From NCBI GenBank assembly GCA_903832285.1, contig CAILAY010000077.1:1-36869 (forward strand): a stretch of 36,869 nucleotides of DNA, written 5' to 3'. The notes beneath the pieces were generated by a model. It saw only the letters and a program-made list of their open reading frames with translations. It ran no database searches and was not told the DNA's origin. Source of the stretch: an uncultured beta proteobacterium. GTDB taxonomy: Bacteria; Pseudomonadota; Gammaproteobacteria; Burkholderiales; Burkholderiaceae_C. Position numbers and translations under genes: made by a program. Position 1 is the first letter of the stretch; each line of letters opens with the position of its first letter. This document shows, one piece after another, positions 1 to 8,710 of this stretch.

Positions 1-1514
1 CCCCACTCGGCTTCATAGGTCGTCACCAGCACCTGATTCGACAGCCGGTTCACTTCAGCTGGAACGCGCGCCATGTCCAGCGGGAAGTCAAACAGCAGCG
101 GCATCGATTTCAGATCCAGAAAGCGCAGGCCGACGGGCAGCGCAGTGGGCTGGCGCCAGGGCCGTCGGCTGGCGATGATGTAGCCCCATTCGCCGAAGCT
201 GGGAACGTCGGCGTGGTAGGGCGTGGCCCGCAGGCCCACAGACTCGACGGTTTGCACCACCGTCCAGAAGCTCTGGCGTGCCACCAGTGGCGAGGTGGTC
301 TGGATCACGGCGTAACCGCTGGCCGAGAGGCGCTGATCGAGCAGGCCGTAGAACGAGTTGGTATAGAGCTTGCCGATGGAAAAGTTGGTCGGATCGGGGA
401 AGTCCACGATGATGATGTCGAACGTGTCTGTGCTCTGTTCCAGCCACTTGAAGGCGTCAGTGTTCACGACGTGGACCTTGGGCGAAAGCAGCGCGCTGCC
501 GTTGAGTACCACGAGCGCCGGTTGGGTTGAAAACAGCCGCGTCATGGCCGGGTCCAGCTCCACCAGCGTGATGTTCTCCACGCCCGGGTACTTGAGCACT
601 TCACGCACCGCCATGCCGTCGCCGCCGCCGAGGATCGCCACTCTCCTTACGCCACCGTGTGCCGCCATCGCCGGGTGCACCAGGGCTTCGTGATAGCGGT
701 ACTCGTCGCGCTGCGAAAACTGCAGATTGCCGTTGAGAAATAGCCGGTAGCCGGGCCTGCCGTGCGTCACGACGATGCGCTGGTACTGCGAGTCCGCCGT
801 GAACACGACATGGTCCTGGTAGAACTTGTCCTCGGCCAGCGACGTGATCTGCTCCGCCGCAGCAAAGCCGATGCCCAGGGCGATCAGCGTCAGCGCACAG
901 GCCAGGACGTGTGCTGCGAAGCGCCGCAGTTCGTGCCGGAACAGCCACAGCGCCCACAGCGCGACGGCGGCGTTCATCAGGCCAAACAGCAGTCCGGTGC
1001 GGATCAGGCCCAGTTGGGGAACGAGCAGCAACGGGAAGGCGATCGACACCGCCAGCGCGCCCAGGTAGTCGAAGGTGAGCACCTGCGACACCAGATCCTT
1101 GAACGCCACGTCGCGCCGCAGGATGCGCATCACCAGCGGGATCTCCAGGCCCACCAGAATGCCCACCAGCGTCACCAGGGCGTACAGCAAAAAGTGGAAC
1201 GCGCCCGGCAGATAGCCGTTTGCCAGGAACAGCAGAGCCGGCATCGCGCCACCGGCCAGCGCCACCAGCAGTTCGATGCGCAGGAAGTGCGCCGGCAATT
1301 GACGTTCGAAAAAACGCGAGCCATAGGAGCCCAGCCCCATGGCGAACAGATAGCTGCCAATGACGGTGGAGAACTGCAGCACCGAGTCGCCCAGCAGATA
1401 GGAGGCGACAGCGCCCGCAGCAAGTTCATAGATGAGGCCGCAGGCGGCCACCACGAACACGCTGGCGAGCAGCGCGACATCGAGCGGTCGTGGCGCGACG
1501 GAGCCGGGTTTCAA
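1..1514 (-). CDS. Membrane-anchored polyamine aminopropyltransferase (spermidine synthase-like), 3' end cut by window edge
   Basis: Spermidine-synthase-fold protein with a hydrophobic N-terminal membrane part; about 504 codons are visible and only a few C-terminal residues should be missing. Residues 10-40 contain the family-typical CGLIYELAAGAVASYLLGDS, followed by further hydrophobic segments to about residue 215. The catalytic domain shows the SAM/dcSAM-binding loop LGGGDG (GGGDG at 296-300) and DFPDP (first D at about 371). The C-terminal PAEVNRLSNQVLVTTYEAEW is typical of the family. It would transfer an aminopropyl group from decarboxylated SAM to a diamine near the inner membrane; the actual acceptor is unknown. 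No ATG lies in frame near the 5' end. A TTG at 1514 (MKPGSV...) starts 19 bases after the DUF350 stop and is my choice; the start is the weakest part of this call. It is the last gene of the SPFH-DUF4178-DUF350 operon. Confidence 0.85.
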   Translation of the reverse strand, partial: MKPGSVAPRPLDVALLASVFVVAACGLIYELAAGAVASYLLGDSVLQFSTVIGSYLFAMGLGSYGSRFFERQLPAHFLRIELLVALAGGAMPALLFLANGYLPGAFHFLLYALVTLVGILVGLEIPLVMRILRRDVAFKDLVSQVLTFDYLGALAVSIAFPLLLVPQLGLIRTGLLFGLMNAAVALWALWLFRHELRRFAAHVLACALTLIALGIGFAAAEQITSLAEDKFYQDHVVFTADSQYQRIVVTHGRPGYRLFLNGNLQFSQRDEYRYHEALVHPAMAAHGGVRRVAILGGGDGMAVREVLKYPGVENITLVELDPAMTRLFSTQPALVVLNGSALLSPKVHVVNTDAFKWLEQSTDTFDIIIVDFPDPTNFSIGKLYTNSFYGLLDQRLSASGYAVIQTTSPLVARQSFWTVVQTVESVGLRATPYHADVPSFGEWGYIIASRRPWRQPTALPVGLRFLDLKSMPLLFDFPLDMARVPAEVNRLSNQVLVTTYEAEW

Positions 1515-1533
1515 GTGCGGCTTAGCATGAAAA

Positions 1534-1755
1534 TCAGCCGTGCACTGCCGCCGCGATGATGATGGAGATACCCAGGCTCATGGAACCCACGACGATCGCG
1601 AGCGCGATGTTGTGCTTCTCCACCAGTTCGTGCCAGAGCTTGTAAGGCGTGAGCTTGTCGATGGCGACAAAGCATAGCCAGAATACGATCACGCCCACCA
1701 GCGCGAACAGGATGGAGCCGATAAAGACTCCGGGTTTCAGCCATTCAAGTCCCAT
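1534..1755 (-). CDS. DUF350 family small membrane protein (YjfL-like)
   Basis: A 73-residue protein with two hydrophobic helices: residues about 8-30 (FIGSILFALVGVIVFWLCFV) and about 50-71 (ALAIVVGSMSLGISIIIAAAV). A short charged loop, DKLTPYKLWHELVEKHN, lies between them. This matches one DUF350 unit, and the loop plus the second helix with GxSMSLGISIII is characteristic. Family function is unknown; members occur beside polyamine or glutathionylspermidine enzymes and PspA/SPFH-type membrane proteins (for example E. coli yjfL in the yjfIJKLMC cluster). Here it sits between the DUF4178 gene (82-base gap) and the aminopropyltransferase (19-base gap), all on the minus strand, so co-transcription is likely. 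ATG start at 1755. Confidence 0.85.
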   Translation of the reverse strand: MGLEWLKPGVFIGSILFALVGVIVFWLCFVAIDKLTPYKLWHELVEKHNIALAIVVGSMSLGISIIIAAAVHG

Positions 1756-1837
1756 GATGTGGTCTCCTATAAAAAGATATTGCGGGACTGCCCGCAGTTA
1801 CGCGAAGCGAACAAGCTCTGTCCCCAACTGATACATG

Positions 1838-3361
1838 TCATTTGTGTCCGCCTCCACCCGAATAGCCGCCGTAGGATCCGCCGGCGCTACGGGCACCGTA
1901 GGAAGATGACGAGCAGTTTTCGTAGGTCGGGTCGCACGAGGATGAGCAACGGCTCAGCAGTGCAACCATTACCAACAGCACCACCACCAAGATGATGACG
2001 CTGCGCAGTCGCAGGCTGTTGTCGGCGCTGAACGGGGCCACATCGGCGCGGCCAAAGTCCGCCACCTTTGACTTGAGGTTGAAGGCGCCGGCAACCAGAC
2101 TGCTGTCCATCATGCTGCCACTGGACCACACTGCTTCGGTCGGAGTCTGCTCCAGCGAGAGCAGGTTCGCGCCGTTGACGAAATCCCGGTTCTGCGTGAT
2201 CTGGCCGCGCTGTACCTGCCAATAGAACTCGCCGGAAACGTAGGTCGTCTGCGCGCGATAGCTGTCTTTGAGCTGGTAGCGTGTTCCCAGATAGCTGGCG
2301 CTTTGGCCGTTGCTGTCGCCCATGACGGGCGCGCCGGTTGTGGGTTTGACCAGGCTCCAGCCATCCTGCGAGTCCACCAGAAAACAAAAACCGCGCTTCT
2401 GGTTGAACAACAGGTATTCGTTCCAGCCGAAGGAATCATCGCCATCGGGTTCCGTGCCCAGGCGATTTTGAAACCCCACCACCTGCCAGTTCACCCCCTG
2501 CAAAGTCCCTTGGCTCCCCAATGGAATCAGCGGCGCCACCGGAGCGTCCTGGATCGCGTGCTGCAGTTGTGCGCCCACGCCTTGCGACAGATCGATGATG
2601 CTGTGGCAGGAGGCGCAGGTGATGCTCTTGGTGTTGGCCAGGGTGACGGCAATCGTGGCGCCGCAGTTCGGGCATGAGAACTGCTGCCCCTTTTCTTCCT
2701 TGGCACTTTCGTCGCGCAATCCGGAAAGATTCAAGTCATCCAGCAGCACCGAGCGTCCCAGCGACAGCGCTGGCTGGCCGCCGGCGAGCGTGGGTCCGTA
2801 ATCGACGCTCAGCACTTCGCCTTCGGCGCTGCGCAGATCGACCACCGGGAATTCCCGCCCCAGGGCGGGCAAGTGCGGCAACTCACCCTCAGCCGAAATC
2901 AGCGACACCGTTTCGTTGGACGCAACGCTGAAGGTCTTGCCGTTGATGGCCGTGGTGCCGCCGACGCGAAAGCGATCAGCCGTGGGCAGTTCGCGCTGTG
3001 TCGTCAGCGGTCGCGTGAAGACGTACGCGCCGTTGTCGTCACTTAGACAGGCACTGGAGCCATCCGCCAGCAGTGCGTGCCACTCGGTCCAGGTGCCTTC
3101 CCGGTACTTGTACTGGAGCCTGCCTACCAGCGTGAAGCCCTGGCCTTTCCAGGTTCCCGACGCCAACAGTTGCATGGGGCTGTGGTCGTCGAACAGTTCG
3201 GCCATCTTGCCGATGCGCGAAAGCGTCTCGCCGTCACGCACCACGGTGCTCTTGCAGTAGCCGCAGACGGCGTGCGTGGACTGGGCACTGCGGAACTCCA
3301 CCGGCGCGCCACAGCCCGGGCAGGGGGCGCGGTAGCTGCGTTGCGGCGTATCAGTAGCCAA
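1838..3361 (-). CDS. DUF4178 domain protein with zinc ribbons and a C-terminal membrane helix
   Basis: A 507-residue protein. The N-terminus has a zinc-ribbon CPGCGAP...CGYC (C14, C17, C33, C36). A first DUF4178-like beta domain follows, including FTLVGRLQYKYREGTWTEWH. A second zinc ribbon (SCPNCG...CASC, about residues 230-255) precedes a second DUF4178 copy (WQVVGFQNRL...FGWNEYLLFN). The tail has one transmembrane helix at about 450-470 (VIILVVVLLVMVALL), then a Cys/Ser-rich stretch and a Gly/Tyr/Ser-rich terminus. The architecture suggests a large cytosolic domain held to the membrane by a C-terminal anchor. Function is unknown. It starts 9 bases after the SPFH stop, so the two are almost certainly co-translated and may form one membrane complex; that part is inference. 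Confidence 0.85.
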   Translation of the reverse strand: MATDTPQRSYRAPCPGCGAPVEFRSAQSTHAVCGYCKSTVVRDGETLSRIGKMAELFDDHSPMQLLASGTWKGQGFTLVGRLQYKYREGTWTEWHALLADGSSACLSDDNGAYVFTRPLTTQRELPTADRFRVGGTTAINGKTFSVASNETVSLISAEGELPHLPALGREFPVVDLRSAEGEVLSVDYGPTLAGGQPALSLGRSVLLDDLNLSGLRDESAKEEKGQQFSCPNCGATIAVTLANTKSITCASCHSIIDLSQGVGAQLQHAIQDAPVAPLIPLGSQGTLQGVNWQVVGFQNRLGTEPDGDDSFGWNEYLLFNQKRGFCFLVDSQDGWSLVKPTTGAPVMGDSNGQSASYLGTRYQLKDSYRAQTTYVSGEFYWQVQRGQITQNRDFVNGANLLSLEQTPTEAVWSSGSMMDSSLVAGAFNLKSKVADFGRADVAPFSADNSLRLRSVIILVVVLLVMVALLSRCSSSCDPTYENCSSSSYGARSAGGSYGGYSGGGGHK

Positions 3362-3370
3362 GATACCGGC

Positions 3371-4408
3371 TTAGACGAGCTTCTTTAGAAGTTCGGCTTT
3401 CTTCGCATCGAACTCTTCCTGCGTCAGGATGCCCTTGCCCTTGAGGTCGCCAAGTTTCTCCAATGTGGCCATCACGTCCTCGGCTTTAACGCCAGGAACA
3501 GTGGCTGCTACTGTGGTCGCAGTGCCACCTTGCAGACCGGCCTGCAGGTTCTGCGCCAGCACCTGACCCAGCGCCACGCCGGCGCCCAGACCCATGGCGT
3601 CGCCCGCGATACCACCACCGCCTGAGCCCACGCCCTCGGCGAACTTCGGGATCGCCTGTGCCGTCTGGTACTGCATGAATTTGCCCATATCGTTTCCCAC
3701 CATGCCCATACCGATCTTCTGGTCCAGAACCTTTTGCAGTTCCTCGGGCAGCGATACGTTTTGCACCGTCATGCCTTCGAGCTTCAGGCCGATCCTGGCG
3801 AACTCCGGCGCAAGCTGTGTCGTCAAAGCCTGCGCAAACACGAGCTGGTTAGACGCCAGGTCCAGAAACGGGATGCCGCTGGCCGCGATGGCGTTACTGA
3901 TGTTCTGCAACACCAGGCCGCGCAGCTGGCCGTCCAGGTCGGCCACGGTGTAGCTGTCTCGCGTGCCCGAGATCTCGGTGTGGAACAGCTTGGGGTCAGC
4001 CACGCGAAAGCTGTAGTTTCCAAAGGCGCGCAGGCGCACGGCACCGAAATCTTTGTCGCGGATGGTGATGGGCTGAGGTGTGCCCCACTTCTGATCGACC
4101 TGCTGGCGCGTGCTGAAAAAATAGACGTCGCTCTTGAACGGAGACTCGAACAGCTTGTCCCAGTTCTTCAGGTAGGTCAGCACAGGAATGGTCTGGGTCG
4201 TGAGCTTGTACATGCCCGGACCGAAAACGTCTGCGATCTTGCCTTCGTTCACGAACACGGCCATCTGCGACTCGCGCACGGTGAGCGAACCGCCGTACTG
4301 GATCTCCATGTCGGCCATCGGGTAACGCCACGCCAGCACGCCGTCGGAGGCCTCGGTCCATTGGAGGATGTCGATAAACTGTTTCTTGATGAAGTCCATC
4401 AGTCCCAT
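3371..4408 (-). CDS. SPFH domain protein with C-terminal SHOCT motif
   Basis: A 345-residue protein of the SPFH/band-7 family subgroup often named virion-core-protein-like. MGLMDFIKKQFIDILQW at the start, then YGGSLTVRESQMAVFVNEGK and the beta-rich SPFH core (VFGPGMYKLTTQTIPVL...), are typical. A Gly-rich linker around 275-305 leads to a C-terminal SHOCT segment (LGDLKGKGILTQEEFDAKKA, about 310-345). The ATG at 4408 is chosen because AGGAG stands 8 bases upstream; the frame stays open further upstream but that stretch is not family-like. These proteins oligomerise at membranes and act as scaffolds. First gene of the four-gene minus-strand operon, divergent from ridA across 82 bp with a dyad. 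Confidence 0.88.
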   Translation of the reverse strand: MGLMDFIKKQFIDILQWTEASDGVLAWRYPMADMEIQYGGSLTVRESQMAVFVNEGKIADVFGPGMYKLTTQTIPVLTYLKNWDKLFESPFKSDVYFFSTRQQVDQKWGTPQPITIRDKDFGAVRLRAFGNYSFRVADPKLFHTEISGTRDSYTVADLDGQLRGLVLQNISNAIAASGIPFLDLASNQLVFAQALTTQLAPEFARIGLKLEGMTVQNVSLPEELQKVLDQKIGMGMVGNDMGKFMQYQTAQAIPKFAEGVGSGGGGIAGDAMGLGAGVALGQVLAQNLQAGLQGGTATTVAATVPGVKAEDVMATLEKLGDLKGKGILTQEEFDAKKAELLKKLV

Positions 4409-4490
4409 GGTGCAACTCCTGCAGTGAGTGGTTGAGAGCGGAATGATACCTGCGCCTGCTCGTATCATGCCGCTTTTGCAAGGAGTTGCC
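4409..4490. promoter_or_regulatory. Divergent intergenic region with a 12-bp dyad (candidate operator)
   Basis: This 82-bp gap separates the SPFH operon (leftward) from ridA (rightward). It contains GCGGAATGATAC at 4438-4449 and GTATCATGCCGC at 4462-4473, an inverted repeat with one mismatch and a 12-base spacer. Both genes have a near-identical translation signal (AGGAGTTGC) on opposite strands, so the whole region is roughly mirror-symmetric. A divergent setting makes a terminator unlikely; a regulator-binding dyad is the simpler reading. No convincing -35/-10 pair was found. Confidence 0.45.
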
Positions 4491-4889
4491 ATGACCCACC
4501 CATCCAGCCAAGTCGAGTTCCTGAATTCCCCTGCGTATGCGCGCTTGGGGCTGCCGTTTTCAGAAGCCGTGCGCGTAGGCAACACGGTTTATCTTTCGGG
4601 CCAGCTGGGCAATGTGCCGGGCAAGCTGGAGCTCGCCAGCGGCGGCATCAAGGCCGAAGCACGCCAAACCATGGAGAACATCAAGACCACGCTGGCGGCG
4701 CACGGTCTGACGATGGGCCACATCGTGAAGTGCACAGTGATGCTCGCCGACATGGCCGAGTGGGGCGCGTTCAACGAGGTCTATCGCAGCTATTTCACTG
4801 GCAATATGCCGGCACGCAGCGCCTTCGGTTGCAGCGGGCTGGCACTGGGTGGACGCCTCGAAGTGGAGTGCATCGCCGTCATCAATTGA
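4491..4889 (+). CDS. RidA family enamine/imine deaminase
   Basis: A 132-residue RidA/YjgF/UK114-type protein, forming a small trimeric cytosolic fold that hydrolyses reactive enamine/imine intermediates released by PLP enzymes. Family signatures are VGNTVYLSGQLGNVPGKLEL (about 29-48), ARQTMENIKTTLAAHG (about 57-72), and the C-terminal MPARSAFGCSGLALGGRLEV. R109 matches the substrate-binding arginine, and E124/E126 occupy the usual acidic positions. The ATG at 4491 is preceded by AAGGAG at the right spacing. It is monocistronic, with about 220 bases before the next gene. Exact substrate preference cannot be read from sequence. Confidence 0.92.
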   Translation: MTHPSSQVEFLNSPAYARLGLPFSEAVRVGNTVYLSGQLGNVPGKLELASGGIKAEARQTMENIKTTLAAHGLTMGHIVKCTVMLADMAEWGAFNEVYRSYFTGNMPARSAFGCSGLALGGRLEVECIAVIN

Positions 4890-5110
4890 AGGCGCGGCGG
4901 CTGGGGCGATTCTGCGGCACGCTGCGCGCCCGTGGTGCGATGGGTACAAAAAATCCGGCACGGGGAATTTCTGCCCCGGATATGACAGGGCCCGGCGAAA
5001 TCGTGCATTTTGCTGGGAAAATCGCCGACTCAGCGCTTTGTTACTGAGCGCGCAATTGGCAGTGGCCAATTTCATCACCCCAGACCTCTTTGTTCCCTGG
5101 AGAATCCGAT

Positions 5111-8100
5111 TTGAATCTGAATTTTGGCATGCACTTCGCGCAACTGTATCAACGCGATGGACTGCTTGCGCTGGACTCACAATTTCTTCAGGAACTGAGC
5201 GCGGCAGCGCCTGCGTTGGCCGAGCAACTTGCGGCCGCCCGCTTGAATCCCGAGGCTCTGGCGCCCAAGGCCGAGTCCGCACTGCTGATTGAGGTCGGCC
5301 CCTACGTCGAAGACTTCATTGCCAGGTTGTTCCGAATCGAAGCCGCCGTCGGCAAGCTGGCGCAGAGCCACCACGACCTGGCGCCGCTGTACGTCATCAA
5401 GCGCCAGTTCGTGCAGCGCAACGCGGCGAAAAAGATTAGCCCCGAGGAAGCTGCCGAGTTCGACGGTTCGGCACTGCGATCCCAACTGGAAGCACTGATG
5501 GGCGCAGCGTTTGATGAACTTGGTTTCGCGCTTCAGGTGCAGGTCTGGCTGGAGGACGATGTGACCTACGCTGAGCCGCTGGAGCTGGCCAAACGCTATT
5601 GCGCCTGGGCGTTTCATACCGCAGCGGGTCAGGCGGCGCATCGCGGCGACATCCTGTTTCGCGCGGTGCACGACGTGCATCCGGAGAACCTGGTGCCCAC
5701 GTCGAAGCAGCATCAGCAAGACGGCTACGCGAGCTTCACGATCCAGCCAGAGCACATTCGCAGGCGCAAGGGTTTTGCCCTGACCGACGAAGGCACGGAC
5801 CTGCGCGGCGCGCTCGATCAGGCCAACTATTGCATCCTGTGCCACAAGCAGGGCAAGGATTCCTGCTCCACCGGCTTGAAGGAAAAGCAGCCCAAGGAAG
5901 GCGCACCGTTGACTGGCAAGGCGGTGTACAAGAAGTCGCCTTTTGGCGTGCTGCAGGCGGGCTGCCCGCTCACCGAAAAGATCTCGGAATTTCACAGCTT
6001 GAAGGGCACGGGCCATGCGGTCGCGGCGCTGGCCATGATCACCGTGGACAACCCCATGGTCGCTGCTACCGGGCACCGCATCTGCAACGACTGCATGAAG
6101 TCCTGCATCTATCAAAAGCAGGAACCGGTGAATATTCCGCAGGTCGAGACGCGCACGGTCAAGGACGTGTTGGGCTTGCCCTATGGCTTCGAGATCTACT
6201 CGCTGCTCACGCGCTGGAATCCGCTCAATCTGCGCCGTCCGTATCCCCGCGCACGCAGCGGCTATCGCGTGCTGATCACGGGTCTGGGCCCCGCGGGCTA
6301 CACGCTGGCGCATTTCCTGATGAACGAAGGTCATCTGGTGGTCGGCATCGACGGCCTGAAGATCGAGCCCCTGCCCGAATCGATCTGCGGGGTGCGCAGC
6401 GATGGTAGCCGCAGCGCCTTTGATCCGGTGCAGGATATCGCCTCCATCACGGAACCGCTGGACGACCGCGTGCTGGCGGGCTTTGGCGGTGTGGCTGAAT
6501 ACGGGATCACGGTGCGCTGGGACAAGAACTTCTTGAAGGTGATCCGTCTTCTGCTGGAGCGACGCGCAGAGTTTTCCATGTTCGGTGGCGTGCGTTTTGG
6601 CAGCACATTGGGCGTGAACGACGCTTTGGCACTGGGCTTTGACCACATCGCTTTGGCCATGGGTGCCGGGCGTCCGACCGTCCTGGATATTCCCAACGGT
6701 CTGGCGCGCGGGGTGCGCACCGCGTCCGACTTCCTGATGGCGCTGCAACTCACCGGTGCGGCCAAGGACAACTCGCTGGCCAACATGCAGTTGCGCCTGC
6801 CGGTGGTGGTGATCGGTGGCGGCCTGACCGGCATCGACACGGCCACCGAATCACTGGCCTATTACCCGATTCAGGTGGAAAAATTTCTGCACCGCTACGA
6901 ACTCTTGTGCACCGAGCGCGGCGAGCGCCAGGTGCGCGCCAGTTGGAACGCGGACGAGGCACAGATTGCGGCAGAGTTTCTGCAGCACGCACAAGCGATC
7001 CGTGCAGAACGTGTGCGCGCTTTGGCGGCGAATGAACCGGCCAGGGTGCTGGAACTGCTGCAGTCCTGGGGCGGCGTCACGCTGGCCTACCGCAAACGCA
7101 TGATCGACAGCCCGGCCTACACGCTGAATCACGAGGAAGTCGAGAAGGCGCTGGAAGAGGGCATCGTCTACGCCGAATGCTTGAGTCCGGTCGCGATCGA
7201 CGTTGACGCCAGCGGCGCAGCCCGAGCCATGCGACTGATGACCCAAGTACGCGGCGAAGATGGCAAGTGGTCGGACGGCAAGGTAGTGACTCTGCCTGCA
7301 CGCTCCATCTTCATCGCCGCCGGCACCCAGCCCAATACCGTGTTGGCGCGCGAAGACGCGGCTCACTTCCGCCTGGACGGACGCTACTTTGCGGCCTGCG
7401 ACGAGCAGGGTGAAAAGATCACGCCGCAAAGGGAATTCTCCAAGCCGGAGAACGCCGAAGTCCTTCTCGGCAAGCTCGATCACAACAAGTTCATTTCCTT
7501 CTTCGGTGATCTCCACCCTTCGTATTTCGGCAACGTGGTCAAGGCCATGGGCTCGGCCAAACAGGGCTATCCGATGGTCTCGCGCGTGCTGGCGCAGGCG
7601 GCGCCTGCGAACGCCGAAAGCGACGAAGTGTTTCTGGCGCGCTTGAACGCCGGCATGCGTGCCACCGTGCACGCCGTAAACCGATTGACGCCTACCATCG
7701 TCGAGGTCGTGTTGCACGCGCCCTTCGCCGCGGCGCATTTTCAGCCAGGGCAGTTCTTCCGCCTGCAAAATTACGAGGCGTTGGCGCCTGTCATTCGCAG
7801 CACGACGATGGCTATGGAAGGTCTGGCGCTCACCGGCGCCTGGGTCGATGCAGCCCACGGACTGGTGGCCTGCATCGTGCTCGAAATGGGCGGGTCGGCC
7901 AATCTGGTCGCGGCGCTGCAGCCGGGTGAACCGGTGGTGCTGATGGGCCCGACCGGCACGGCCACGCACATCGAGGCCGGCGAGACCGTGATGCTGGTCG
8001 GCGGCGGTCTGGGCAACGCGGTGCTTTTTTCCATCGGCGCCGCATCGCGTGCGGCCGGTTCCAAAGTGCTGTACTTCGCTGGCTACAAGAAGCTGATCGA

Positions 8101-8635
8101 CCGCTACAAGGTGGCTGAGATCGAAGCCGCCGCGGATGTGATCGTATGGTGCTGCGACGAGGCGCCGGGCTTCGCTCCCAGCCGCCCGCAGGACAAGACC
8201 TTTGTCGGCAACATCGTGCAGGCGATCGCGGCCTACGCGGCAGGGGAATTGGGTGAGCCCGCGATTGCCACGCTGGAAGTTGACCGCATCATCGTGATTG
8301 GCTCAGACCGCATGATGGCTGCAGTCGGACTGGCGCGTCACAACGAGTTGAAGCCGTTCCTGAAAGCGGACCACTTCGCCATCGGTTCCATCAATTCGCC
8401 CATGCAATGCATGATGAAGGAAATCTGCGCCCAGTGCCTGCAGCCGCAGCGCGATCCGGTCACCGGCAAGATCAGCTACGTGTTCTCTTGTTTCAACCAG
8501 GACCAACCGCTGGACAACGTCGATTTCGCCGGCCTGAACGCGCGCCTGGCGCAGAACACGTTACAGGAAAAACTGACCGTGCAGTGGATCGCGTCCTGCG
8601 TCGCGCAGTTAAGGTTGGAGAGGGCGATGGTGTGA
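5111..8635 (+). CDS. Large two-flavin iron-sulfur oxidoreductase (GltD/NfnB-like plus PyrK/NfnA-like fusion)
   Basis: A 1174-residue soluble protein. Residues 1-230 are helical and unrecognised. A Cys-rich iron-sulfur region follows (CILCHKQGKDSC from 241; a GCPL motif near 290; ICNDCMKSC from about 324). A GltD-like pyridine-nucleotide/FAD module has GLGPAGYTLAHF near 391 and VIGGGLTGIDTA near 569. A ferredoxin-reductase module from about 850 shows FQPGQFFRLQNYE and GGGLGNAVLF near 964. It ends in four cysteines, C1100, C1106, C1109 and C1127 (C-x5-C-x2-C-x17-C), as in the [2Fe-2S] site of PyrK/NfnA. The module order equals NfnB followed by NfnA. Start TTG 5111 is preferred over ATG 5090 because GGAGA precedes it by seven bases. 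Likely role is electron transfer between NAD(P)H pools and a low-potential or quinone partner; the specific reaction is unknown. Confidence 0.8.
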   Translation: MNLNFGMHFAQLYQRDGLLALDSQFLQELSAAAPALAEQLAAARLNPEALAPKAESALLIEVGPYVEDFIARLFRIEAAVGKLAQSHHDLAPLYVIKRQFVQRNAAKKISPEEAAEFDGSALRSQLEALMGAAFDELGFALQVQVWLEDDVTYAEPLELAKRYCAWAFHTAAGQAAHRGDILFRAVHDVHPENLVPTSKQHQQDGYASFTIQPEHIRRRKGFALTDEGTDLRGALDQANYCILCHKQGKDSCSTGLKEKQPKEGAPLTGKAVYKKSPFGVLQAGCPLTEKISEFHSLKGTGHAVAALAMITVDNPMVAATGHRICNDCMKSCIYQKQEPVNIPQVETRTVKDVLGLPYGFEIYSLLTRWNPLNLRRPYPRARSGYRVLITGLGPAGYTLAHFLMNEGHLVVGIDGLKIEPLPESICGVRSDGSRSAFDPVQDIASITEPLDDRVLAGFGGVAEYGITVRWDKNFLKVIRLLLERRAEFSMFGGVRFGSTLGVNDALALGFDHIALAMGAGRPTVLDIPNGLARGVRTASDFLMALQLTGAAKDNSLANMQLRLPVVVIGGGLTGIDTATESLAYYPIQVEKFLHRYELLCTERGERQVRASWNADEAQIAAEFLQHAQAIRAERVRALAANEPARVLELLQSWGGVTLAYRKRMIDSPAYTLNHEEVEKALEEGIVYAECLSPVAIDVDASGAARAMRLMTQVRGEDGKWSDGKVVTLPARSIFIAAGTQPNTVLAREDAAHFRLDGRYFAACDEQGEKITPQREFSKPENAEVLLGKLDHNKFISFFGDLHPSYFGNVVKAMGSAKQGYPMVSRVLAQAAPANAESDEVFLARLNAGMRATVHAVNRLTPTIVEVVLHAPFAAAHFQPGQFFRLQNYEALAPVIRSTTMAMEGLALTGAWVDAAHGLVACIVLEMGGSANLVAALQPGEPVVLMGPTGTATHIEAGETVMLVGGGLGNAVLFSIGAASRAAGSKVLYFAGYKKLIDRYKVAEIEAAADVIVWCCDEAPGFAPSRPQDKTFVGNIVQAIAAYAAGELGEPAIATLEVDRIIVIGSDRMMAAVGLARHNELKPFLKADHFAIGSINSPMQCMMKEICAQCLQPQRDPVTGKISYVFSCFNQDQPLDNVDFAGLNARLAQNTLQEKLTVQWIASCVAQLRLERAMV

Positions 8636-8710
8636 TGTTGAAAAAAACAGGCGCAAGCGGCTTTTTGGCGGGGCGTCTAGCGAACGAAGTAGGTGAGCTT
8701 AGGCATAGGG

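Noticed and set aside
4890..5110. Short inverted repeats (CGGGG/CCCCG and TTGGC/GCCAA) upstream of the large oxidoreductase, considered as a riboswitch or operator.
   Set aside because: Arms are five bases and no conserved riboswitch pattern is visible.
4560..5282. Long minus-strand open frame opposite ridA and the following gap.
   Set aside because: It is antisense to the convincing RidA gene and its composition is that of a shadow frame.
5177..6748. A 523-codon minus-strand open frame inside the large oxidoreductase gene.
   Set aside because: His/Gln/Arg-rich antisense translation with no domains; the plus-strand gene has clear cofactor motifs.
8637..8670. A-run, short GC-rich symmetry and T-run between the large oxidoreductase and the Imm33-like gene, looking like a two-way terminator.
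   Set aside because: The central stem is only three clean pairs with a two-base loop and a mismatch; too weak to call.
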